Source: Mesocentrotus franciscanus
Taxonomy: Eukaryota > Echinodermata > Echinoidea > Camarodonta > Strongylocentrotidae
Assembly (NCBI GenBank): GCA_037976565.1
Contig: CP137674.1
Span: 30,597,047 to 30,661,046, forward strand
DNA: 64,000 nucleotides
Reading direction: 5' to 3'
The translations under genes were made by a program, and so were the position numbers. A model generated the notes under the pieces. It did no database searches. It was not told the DNA's origin and was given only the letters and a program-made list of their open reading frames with translations. How positions within the stretch are numbered: position 1 is the first letter of the stretch; each line of letters begins with the position of its first letter. Of this stretch, positions 24,901 through 37,789 are shown one piece after another.

Positions 24901-27900
24901 ACAAAATCAGGCAAAGGGAATATCAGGTTGCCAAGTGCGTTACCATCACCTATTTTTTTCATAATGCTTAACAACATAATTAGAGCTAAATGAAACTCTG
25001 GTCTTGTAGTTGTATTTAATTTCTGTTTTTTTCACGAGTGTATAACAAACTGATTTTGCTAGGTATTTTGAAGAACTTGGATGTTCTTGTTATTGAAGAA
25101 GTTTACCCTCCCCAATTGAAGTAGGATACATCACGTGATTATTTTTACAGTATTGATACCACGAAGGTAACTTCGTCTACTCATCTATCTATTGGCAAAT
25201 AATCTAGGACTAACTTGGTAGCTTGTCGTGGTATCTGTTTTTGCGGACATTCATTGAGTTCTTGGCGGTCCTCAGTTCATCACCCTCGGCTTGATGGTAA
25301 ACATGTCTAGACGCTACATTATACAAATAAAATACAAAATTAGCGAAATCTCGATTCATCTCTAAGCTTATAGTTTTTGTTCATTTTGAATAAGAGGCGA
25401 TCCGACATTTTCTCCTGTGACAATTTCTCCGCGCTTTAATTCGTCAAAAGTAAAGAGTAAGGGTAAGAGATGTGATTGGGTTCCAGGTTAGGTTTAGGGT
25501 TAAGGTTAGGTGAAGTTTTGGTACCAGAGTTGAAGTCCAGATTTGATCTGTGTACGAAATGGACGCGGAGTAATTGTCATACGAGCAAATTTCGTACAGC
25601 TGAATAAAACCACTGGCAATGTATAAATTTGATTTTATGAATATCCCAATCATTGTACTGTCGATGTATGCAGTATGAATTATTTACCGTATTAAATGAT
25701 TTATTATTATCCTCGCATTGTAATAATTACATAGAAAAATAACAAGATAACTTGTTAGAAGTAGTTAGAAGTAAGAATAGAAAATACATGTATCGGTCAC
25801 AGTCACACAGAAAATATATTTTTTGATGAGAATAAACAAATTTTCAATGGTTCAATCCTCTCGCTGAAATTACTCTGTACCAGTTCTTTATTCATTCCAC
25901 TCATATATCTGTACTAAGTTAAGAAAGTTGTAGGGTAGTCAAATCGATGAGAACTTACTTCAAACTGTTCCTGTAGTAGTGTGGAGCCGGTATCAGGACT
26001 AGGGGCTAGCAAGGAGGGGTATCGCTGGAGGTAAAGATCTTGAGCTATGCTGGTATCACCACAGACAAAGGTCTCCAACAAGGCATCGTAGATGAACTGG
26101 TATTGCTCCTGCAAGGAAACAACAAGGTACCGTTAACAAAAATCATCATAAGTAAAAGTTCACCAACAAACCTTTGAAGCCCGTGTCGAGCTTTACACAC
26201 ATTTCATTGGGACCTTGAACTTAAAACAGCTTCGTGAAACATGCCCCATATGCTAAATTAATGCTTACGATTATAATGAATAGTATCTGATATCATATAA
26301 CTCATTGTAAATCATATTGGGCTTTTTGTTTTGGCAGAGTTGAAAGAATTCAATGATATCGGAGAGAAATTTCAATAAAAAAACTGATTATTCATTATTT
26401 TCTTAGGATAAGCATTCATATTCATATTTCAAGAAGAGATATGTCTTTAAATGTTTTCATTATTCTACAGAGAGTCAGTTAAGCTTGTTTCTATGACAGC
26501 GCAGTATCCAAGGTAGTTGGCCATATGATGCCAACTATATACCCGAGTAATATGTAGTTCTGCTGTTTTCTGCACATAAATTGAAATCAGATTTGTCATT
26601 ATTTTAGCTGTTAGGGTGCTATTAACGCAATACGATGATCGGATATATTAAAGTCTTAGAAGTGGTCGGTAACATATTGGACAAAAACACATGGACCTGT
26701 CCGACAATTCACCTTAAAAAAAAAAATTCCGTTACATTTTTAGTTATAACGGGTGAAATGAATCGCTTTATTTTACCCCGTGAGAGAAACATTGCAATGA
26801 GTCAACTCACCGCTACTTGAACCATTTTGATTCGATTTTGCCTCATGCCCGTGATGAAATTGTAGACATCTATGGTATTCTCTGCCTCTGCCTGGTCCAA
26901 CATTGCATCCAATGTGATGAACGTTCCTGTACGTCCAACACCAGCGCTAAAACGGTGACAGACAAAATAGATGTTAAAATTTTAAGGACCCTCCAAGCAG
27001 GAAGTGTTTTATTGCAGACATTGAAACAAATCACAAATTTGTCATTGTTCTGTAAGAATGGAAGATGCAAATCTCATGCTGATGATAATGAATATAGCAG
27101 ATTTATGTTAAAATCTAAAAATACTATGGGTATGTGGGTGCTTTGTGTATAGACTATCCATTACTGTTTCTCCGCAACAATTATTTATATTATTATTATT
27201 ATATCGAGTCATCACACAACTATTTCCAAATATCTAGCATGAGTAAGAGACACGTCTTTTCAGGGGTAATTGCCGAGGAGGTTGGCAGGTAAGCATGGCT
27301 GTCCTACAACAGTAAAAGCTATGTATTCCATTCAATAACAAAATATATTATTCTCTTCAATAGGAAAAAACCGTACCTGCAATGGACGACGACGGCTCCC
27401 ATGCTGTTGGTATGATGTTGCTTGACGGTCCTGATGAAGTTCATGAGAGGTGTGGTGTACTTGGGTACACCCATGTCAGGCCAGGAGGTGTAGTGGTACT
27501 GAACAACTTCACGGATGTTGTCCCCAAACTGCAGATATTATATATATTCGGTGAATATAAACAGATCGAGTGCCAAATGTGCTTATAAGAAATAAAGCAG
27601 ATCGAGACTGATATATATGGTAATTGTGTTGTCATACTGAAAGCTTCACTTGACCAAAATGTGAACTTGGTCAAATCATTTGAAAATTTCCACCATGGGA
27701 TGCTATTAAATAGGTGGCGGTAAAGTCGTTTTCGAATAAATTCCCCATGGGACGATCGTTATGATAGAAACAGGATCAAATATTTCATGACTAACTGGCA
27801 ACATGACTAACTGGCAACATGGTCAATTGACAAATTGACAATCATGGCAAATTTCAAATCATGCGTACTGGCAATCGTTTGTTCTTTATTGCTTACGTTG

Positions 27901-30900
27901 TAAAACCAATGCTTTCAAATTAAAGACACGAATCCCGACTTACAATGATAAAGGAAGACATTGTCTTGCTTATACTACACTACAACCCCCTTTAACTTCT
28001 ATTACAGCCTTAAAAGTTGTACAATAACTTACCACGACACTGAATGTCCTGACCGTATAATGGGTATTCACTTCTGTACTCTTCATCGTTACGGTGATTT
28101 TTCCATATATCATCTTCTTGTCTGGCCAGTATTTCTCACACTTTCTCTATAAGAAGAAGAAAGAGACAATTTAGTTTGACAATGGCATAAATACTACTAA
28201 ACTGCACGAACTAATACAGAATAGGTAGGAAGGGGACGATGTCATTCTATTTCATTTGAAACAAAATATATATAGACAATGCATGAAATTAAATGAATGA
28301 TGAAACGATGCATAGAGATAATACAGTGAAGTTACATGGTGACAAGACAAACGTCTTCCTTCATGACAGAACCTAAAATCAAATTCATAACCTTTAGGCA
28401 ACCAACGTAGATCAACTTTATTCATTTACTTTGCATAGAGGCTGAAACCAATCGAGTATGCCAAAATAAAGCAGATGAATCAATTGGCAGATATATGGAA
28501 GAGACCAACTTTGTTACCTTTTCACCCTCTACCATATTGGTTAGCATGACAATCTTGCCGCAGTCTTCCTCCCATACCATACGCCAGAAGTCCTTCACCG
28601 ATGCTACGTTGGGACCTAGTGAATGAAATGTGAAAGACATAAACTCAGGCATTTGGAATTCGCGAAAAAGACATCAAACTAGTTTACTTTTACTCGAAGT
28701 GATTGTAGAATATTCCGTGTATATATATAGTTAAAAGGACATATTAAGATAACGCATCTTTGCAACAGATAACGTAAATCTGCAAGCAATGGCGGATCAA
28801 AAGGATCTCAGAAGATGTGGGTCTTTGTGGATGTGTGTATGGATCAAGTGGATGCGCCACTTCATGGTTAATACAGTTAAAGGGCAATCCAACCCTTCTA
28901 ATAAGTTCATTTGAATGAAAGCATAATAATCAGAGAAACAGAATGGCGAAAGTTTGAAATATATCAGACCATTATTAAGAAAGTTATGAGTGTTTGAAAT
29001 ATGAGATCACTACAGCTGTGCGAATCTCAAATCGGCAATTTTGGCAGTGGATTGTGACGTTGTGACGGATTACTTTCCGTTTGTCGCGTACAAAAATATC
29101 ACTTATTTCTGTTTTTCTTCCAAGTGCCTTCACCCTCGGGGCACTACTCAAAATATATCATGGAGAGTACATTATTACAAGTCCTCTAAAAAGAATAGAC
29201 CATCCCGAAGCATACATTTATTAAAAGTTGAAATTTTAGTCTTTTTGTGTATTGGAGCAAATGGGAAAGTTGTACGCCACTACATCACATAGACGTTATC
29301 AATTAAGCCAATTTGAAGAGCCCATACCTATAGTAACTGCAAATTTCAAAAATTCGTAACTTTCTCATTTTTTGTCCGATTTCATTCAAACTTTCATCAG
29401 TATGCTTCTCTGGTTTTCTGCTTTATTCTAGACAAGTTTGCTATCAAGGTTGGATTTCCCTTTAACGTGGTGTCTCTACAACCATTAAGTATTAAGAAGG
29501 TACTGCTTTCATGAAACACTTATCAGCAGATAACAAATGCTCGGTGTTGTGATTTATTTCTCATTACGAAGAGGCCATTATATATTTAGTGGATAATTGT
29601 TCAATAATAAAACAAACCCAATTGAAAAATCATTGTGCAGTTGCGATACAAAAGATGATAATGGCTCTAACCAAGTACTACATTTGCGGGTGAAGCAAAA
29701 GGCAAGATATTTCAGATAAAATTTCTAGACTGATAGATCTGTCGTCCAGTTTAAGAAACACTTGAGGACCCACCTACTTGGATTGAGATCATGGATTATT
29801 ATAAGTTTTTGTGGATTGAATTGCTTTGAATTGGGTTGGATGGATTTGTAGAAGAAAATGATCAATAATCTCTGGATTAGCTAGAATGAGGAGCTATACC
29901 AATAGTTACTTATCAATCAGGGAATCCTTCTATTTCATATCTGCAATAAATCTACTTTATTCAATCTGAATAAATTCAATTTCTGTTTTAGCATTTTGGG
30001 ATATAACAAGTCATATTAATATCTCCTAGGTTGTGATAAAATAATTTGACGTTTTTATCTCAACCCTCATGCAAAAGATGGCAGTGATATTGAGTTAAAC
30101 ACTTGTTGTGCCTATTTAATGTACTCACTTTACACATTGTATAGTGCATATTAAAGTTACAGGTTATTTATTTTTCTGGAAATATATTTACCTTGGGCTG
30201 CGATGTACTTTCTTGGGTAATTGTAACCCTGTAGAACAAAAACAAATTTGACATTAATAAGTCTATATCAATACATTTCCATTTCTGCCACCAAACGTGT
30301 GCTTAACAAAATATTGAAATGAAAAACATCAAAATCGCCAACAAACCGTGACATATTTTAGTTAACATGAAGGAGTGGGCCTACAGGTAGGCACTATACA
30401 AGAATGTATTTATGATGACAAAACACAGATACATATTAAATATTGTTAGAGAATAAAATATGTTTCAAAAGTGTCCCATTTGTGCTCTTTCTATGATAGC
30501 AGGTATGAAATGATTGTCAATAGAGAAATGGTATATGAATATATATATACATACATGCAATATTATATTTTAAAAAATGGTTACGGGATACGCTGAAAAA
30601 TTACATATTTTGAGAATATGTATGGAGCAAGTTTCACTTAAACCACCAAACCGATGAAATGTATTTCTAATGCAAATTTTTCTCCACACGCGTATTTTTG
30701 TTTGTTTTGTTTTGTTCGGAGGGGGAGGGGGGAGGGGGGGTTGGTATTCCGTCATCATAACGACTAGTTTAGATTCTAGGGTAACTTGTAGATACTTACA
30801 TCAATGAAGTTTGCATTGACGTAGTCTGAATGTGGATCGTTTTCAAGAAGAGGCAACTGGACACGGGAGTGGTCATCTGTTGAAAAATTATATTATAGAT

Positions 30901-33900
30901 TATATAGTTGTCATCGTGATTAAAGATAAAGCTATTTTATGCACCAATAAAAATAGAATTAGTAAAAAAAAATAAGAAAAATTAGAATTTTCATTATACC
31001 TTGTGACGATGTTATTTCAATAAATTCAAATTTCAAGGCAAAGCATACGCAGTGATATGCATTTTGTCATAAATACCATATACGTATGATGGTAGTGAAA
31101 GATTCATTTAGAGAGAAGCATATTATTCAGATTTTAAGATTCCAGAAATTCTCATAAAGAGAAATATGTGGACAAAATTTATAAAAAAAACCTCCTGTAA
31201 TACAAAATCAGTAACCCTTCCTTACAACTTCATTGTTTAACCCACTTGTATAAGGCTTAACACAACAATATCAATCATTTAATCTATGTACATCGGAAAA
31301 CCATAAAATCTTACAGGCTATAATGTTGATGTATCTATTCTTCTGCTTGTTCTCAATCTTCTTAGCCACATCCAACGGGTGAAGCTGCCCAGCTGGAATG
31401 CTCTGGTTTAGAAGAAACAAAATGATTAGACAATTGAACCAACAGAAGCAAAACAGTTGAACTTGTATTAATTCATTGAAAGGTTAATTATGTTGGTCAA
31501 TAATCATTATAAATCTCTTCTCTTGTAGGCTCTCCATCGTGAATTATTTTGAGACAAAGAAAATAGAATGTCTTTAATAATGCAAATATGGTAAAGTAAC
31601 AGTAATTTACAATTCACAATCGAAGTGAAAGGAAACCTATATCAAAACATTTACGAATGTAGGAAATATGCCATCACAAATTATTGTGCCTTTTGGGCGA
31701 CCTGTTTAATTTGCATTCCAACGTGAAAAGGCAGAAACCCGCGGCACTCACTTCATAATCTTGCTTGAAACCATTCTTTGTGCTAGCCTTCTTCTGTGCC
31801 ACATAGGTGATGAGTTGGTCAAGTGGGATAGGCATATGTGCATTTTCTTCCGGCTGTAGGTTAGCATAGATAGCACCATCATCCCCGCTATCTGCTCCGT
31901 TACATAAGCCATCATCGGAGGACGCGTTGGGAAGTTTACCACCTCGACCTACACAAATTGATTAGCATTCTTGTCAGTATCTATATTTCGAATGACCCTG
32001 GTTCTAAATATAATATATTATGATGGAAAATTGTGTAGGCGTGTTTAGGGGGCAGTCATAATCATTCTCGTACACACGCGCGACCCCCCCAAAAAAAAAC
32101 CGCGTTAAAAGGGCATTTTTTTTTGGGGGGGGGGGCATTTCTGTTCGTTAAGGCGCGTGACGCATAAAGAGTGTCAAATTTACCACAAAAATCAGGAGAA
32201 TTCGTGTTTTTGGAGGTTTTAGTCGAGGTAGATCTCATGTAGGGAATCTAGTTTGACGGAGTTAAACTTGTTAAGGGGGTAATTTTTTTAGAGAAAAGGC
32301 GCCAAAAAACCACGAAAAAGGTGTAATTTTTTACAATGATTCTGATTGCCCTCCCCAGAAACAGTAGGTGATTGGTCGATAGGGATCGGTGAACACAACA
32401 ACAGACAAGTCAGAGAGAGCTGAAGTGAAAGTTCCACATGTAGAACTCGATACCACAATGATACCACAATGATACCACAATTTATTAATACTCCACCCAC
32501 GCAAATCGACAACTCTTAACTTTAGCAATATCCAATATTTCTCGGGGAGTTTGAGTCATTTTAGAAATAAAATAGATCATTAAGTTTATTTACGTCTTAA
32601 GTGGATTAATACCATTTTAACATGATAACTTACTAAGGCTATGCACTTGTCTCATTGGCACATTGTCATTGAACCTGAATGGGGGAATAGAGAAGAATTC
32701 TTTAATATACTCATTTATATTGGAAATTCATATACATGTATTTGTAGACAGATTTCAATTGCCAATAATGTACACATTAACGAATCATACTATTAGGGAA
32801 ACGTTAGTGGAAGTTAAAGGATATTTACCCAAGACATTATAATTATACAATTCACTTCATGCCCATTATTACTGAAATGCAGTCCAATCCATTGTTACTG
32901 AATGTTACTTATAAAGTGTATGATGTTTCACCCTCTCAATGCAACTTGTGTAGAAATGTTGAAAACATGTAATATTCTCGTTTTAATTCCCAATGCAATG
33001 TAAACAATAGCAAAGAATAATAATATTACATTACTTGCGGCAGATATATTTATAATCATCGATCTAGCTATCTACGAACAATTGTTCAAGTTATCCAACG
33101 TACTTCCAACTCTTTTACTTGTAAGTATAAACGAAACGTAATTGAGAGGGTGTATATGGACTCACTGATTTCTGTTGTTGGCTCTGACGGGTGGGGTTCT
33201 CCGTGGTCTGAGGATGGACGCTGGAAGTCTATTGAACTTGCCTCTTCTCCTTCTGTTTGGAAAAGGATTGTAACAACTATAAGTGTGTTCACATAGTCAC
33301 ATACTACTTTTAACTGGTACATTTTCATAGCATTGCCTTGCAAATTATGTAAGACATTTTTCTACGATATTTGAAACATAACGAGAGGCTGTGTATTTTC
33401 ATTGAAATTTATTTTATCTAATTTTTGTTAGTGGTATTTGTTATTTGTTGGACAACTTTCACCTTTATCTCAAATTAAACCAATATGTAAGAAGGCTTTG
33501 TCATTGTATGATAAGGTGGAAATATTAGACTACGAGTAGGCCTAAATCGATACATATCCGTCACAATACGTTGAGCACTATGTGTCGAAAGTATCATCAC
33601 TATACAAAAAAAGATGCCAAATTGTAATCATTATTTTAGGACAACAGATACCATGCTGTAGTTGCGTAAGCTCAAATCAATGTGTGGAAAATGAAAGCAC
33701 ACGTTTGTTAAAAGTTACCCAGTACTACGCCAAACTATGCTTCAAATACTCGAGCTGCTCTTTGCAAATTAAGTACTAGTCTTTCATTTTCATGTCAACT
33801 TTTTTTTCCTCTTTACTAAAAATATAATAGCCACAGTAATTGCAAATATATTAGCTTGTTGTCCCATTCGGTTTTGGGGCAATATAACGCACACGTATAT

Positions 33901-36900
33901 GGGTCATGAAAACACTTGTTGATACCATGTTTGGACATATAAACGATTCCAAGCAATATATCCCCTACAACATATGATGTGTTAAGTACCTATTTCATCC
34001 ACGAATGAAGAATCTCTTAATATGACTATGTCTTATGAAAGTGAATACGAAAGCACCATTTGGCCTATTCGATGGTTATATACCAAGGAAAATACAAACA
34101 AAGACATATGTCTTGCGTGAGACATTGAACAGTGTCACCCACATTAACCTACCTGTAAAATAAAACACCAACTACCACCACAGTTACGAGGAGGAGAGCA
34201 AATATTACCCCTACTACCACAGGGACTACAGAGGTACCTCCACCTGCTGGCCCTGTGGAAGATGAAGGAGGTGGGAGAGAGGTGGTTTTAACTTGTCAAT
34301 TTTGACTGAAATGACAGCAGGCACAGTGAATTTTTCCGTCATAGGAATATCTGAATGAAAATGTCAAACTTAAAATGGGTGATAATTGGCTACATCTAAA
34401 GAAACATGTTTCCTGAAAACTAAATCTTCTATCCACATAGACAATTACATGCCGTAATAATTATCAACATTTCAATTCAGTTTCTTTATGTAAATGAAAT
34501 CACTCAATTCGTTCGAAGACCATACATACGTTTTAAAAGAGAATAACAAATCATTTCTCGGCGGGATTGGTAAATTTGATTTGTATTGAATTATTATATG
34601 TGTAGATTTCTAGATAACGTATAGTACAGTATAGATACTTTAGTATAGGTAATCATAACATATCAAGACCTTGCAACCAAAATTAATGCAAACCAGGAAT
34701 CTTGGGCAAGAGCTATTAACTTCGAGAATTTCTTTTTAATTAAAAAAATAGTAATTGACTGAATATAGTGAAGACATCCTTTTGTTACGAAAAGAAGTTA
34801 AAAGTCCAAGTAATGCGAACGAATATATGTTTAAACGTAGGCCAATTTCCATTCACAAGTAAAAGCAATGAAATTGCAAGAATCTCATAAAATATTAGCC
34901 TTCCTACCTGTCTTTACTTCAGACGAATCTCCGAAAAGGGTGGATTTCTGCATGAAGGGAAAACAAGAAATCAGCAAATCATTTCCTGAAATCGAATGTT
35001 AATGTATTATTATACAGTGGCAGTTTTACTTTATAATATATACTTAAAAATAACCCATAACACTTGAATTCTTTGGTCCATCATGTGTTGTTGTGTTTTT
35101 TTCACGAGAACTGTCCTCTGATAAAAATAAAAAAACCGCACGTTGTATATTTCTGATATCTAGAAAGAACACTGTGAACATTAGACAATGATCACAATTT
35201 CAGTAACACACGACAGAACCACAAATTCTAAAAGCCGAACCGGTAACATTGTTGAAGTTTGAAGAAAAAACTGCGTGATTTTTGTTTGAAATGTTACTTA
35301 TTATATTCCTTCTGCTGTACTAACCCTCTAACATGCACAAAATCCTGAAAAACTCAAACCACAAAGATATTTATGGTTTTCTTTGAAGGCGTCACTGTGC
35401 AACACCCTCTATTGAAACTGTAGATTCTCCTAACCATTTTTGAATTTTCCAAACCGTTTTTTCATGAAAATAAAACATAAAACAAGCTTTTATTTTTGTT
35501 CAACACTTAAATGTTTGGAATGGTATATAGAGCCAATTCATTGCTTTGTGACGATTCACATTCACCTAAAATTTAATTAAATTATAATAATATAGCTGGA
35601 AGTATTAAGGAATCGATCAGATCAGTTTTCCCAATTTTTATCATTAATAATGGTCTGTTTTCACTCAAACTTTCAAATTTATCTTTAATTGTACATTTAG
35701 CATTAGAGTCACTACCTTAGCACCATTTCCCCTCATCTGAACAATGTTAGCAAGTCCCTTTAAGCCACTCGTCATTGTCCCTTATCACCGATATTTGCAC
35801 CTAAATATTACATCCACAATATAATTCTGCTAAGAAACCGTAGGCTCTTACATCGTGTAGGCCGACAGTCACTTGGGACATACCTGTCCACCGTTAATAC
35901 CTTACCTGTCCTCCAACATTGCTCTCAACACCTGTTCGTACATCATATATCGCTTTGTCTTTGAGGGGTGCATTGTAATGATTTCCATAAGTCTCATTAT
36001 CCCCTATAGTTAGCTCTATCGGAAGATCATCTTTGCTGATGCTAGCTGCTATGTATGAGGACGGATTCTCGGCATAGGATCCATACGCTGCCTGTTGACG
36101 TCGGCGCCTTGCTACCGGAAGTCTCTCTTCAACAGCAACAAGTATGTGCCTGAGAGTTCAATGGGATATTTGTCATGATTATACCCTCTAGACACTCTCC
36201 TTTATTTTAATAACTATTGTTTTATTATAAAGCAAGGGCGAGAAAAACCTAAATTTATATAGGCCCTTGTGGAAATAAGGTTGATGCTCCAGCTTTTACA
36301 CATCATTACATGACATGAGACTGACTGGCAGACTTTCTAGAAAAAGTAGCCTTCACAATTTAAGAATGAATGCATTCAAGAAGTAATATACCAAGAGCTT
36401 GTACATTAACAAAGTTGTGTGAGGTAGTCTATGATGAAAATATAGCAGGAAGGTGAATTCACACTGACGATAGAAATGGCCATTCATCTTGTCTTAAAGA
36501 AAGTACTGAAACCCGTTGGCCCACTAAATGCATTCCTGGCTTCCCCTTTAAACAAAGCAATGAGCAGATGATGAGCAGTGTGTTAAGAAGACAGACACTG
36601 ACAACATAATAAGAAAATAAAAATGAAGATGATGGTATTATTAATGGTCATAATAACTACAATTATGATAATAATGATAACGATAATAGCATCTATTCAG
36701 CTTTTAATAGTATGTTTCTAAGCGCTAGCCTATATATTTACACTTAAACATGATACGAAGATTTATATAATTTAAGGTCGACAATCATCGCTTGGAATAT
36801 GTAGCTAATGCATGCAAGACATGGCTTGCAAGAATACTTACGTTATATATGGAGATTCGAGCACATCGCTAAACTGAATGGTAGGCGAGCCGTCAGGGGA

Positions 36901-37754
36901 AAACACTACCACTGGCGGGTTGGGCATCGGAAGCTCTTCAGCTATGGCACATTACAAACAAAAGATGTCAACATCAAACATAAACCTCATTAAACAATTA
37001 CCTTTATCCAATATATTAACATTATCAAAATCCTTTGTTTACAGTTGCACACGTTAGATAAACCTGCGAGACTAGTAAGAAAATTCTTAGTATCTTTTGT
37101 CCACAGCCGTACACGTCTGTTAGAAATTGTAGTCTGGTGGCAATAAAAGTTGGAATAGTGGTGCTATTTTTCTTTTTTCTTATTCGAAAAGCAAAGTAGA
37201 AGACGGTTGCAGTAAAGTCCTTCTATCTACCACGTGGCACATGGACTTGTTGTCCCTGCTGTAAATCGAACCCCGTCATCTCGATTTGTTTATATAAAGT
37301 ATTGGGAAGTGTCATAAAGATTTGACAAGGTTAAACATTGGGGTCTGTGGTTAGAGTTAAACGCCCATGAAACTAATGCTAACATGCATGCAAAGACAAA
37401 TTTATTGTTGACAGGTTTGTCCAATCGTCTTCAACTTCATTGTCAAGATAGATGGAAACAAAACAATTTACAATTATATTCACCTCGTTACTTTTTTAAC
37501 ATGTCAATTTGTATTCATATTTAATCTTTACGAGAATTTTGACACTCCCCTTTCACAATTTAATAATCCGTTTTATTTACACTATTTATATTTTATTTAT
37601 TCATTTATTCAACTACTTATGTTTTTGTCTACTTTTATGTTTTTTTTAAATTTATTTATTTATTATCATTTATTATTATTATTATTATTATTATTTTGTT
37701 TTTGTTTTTGTTTTGATTTTATTTATTTATTTATTTATTTATTTTATTTTATTA

Positions 37755-37789
<35 letters not shown>

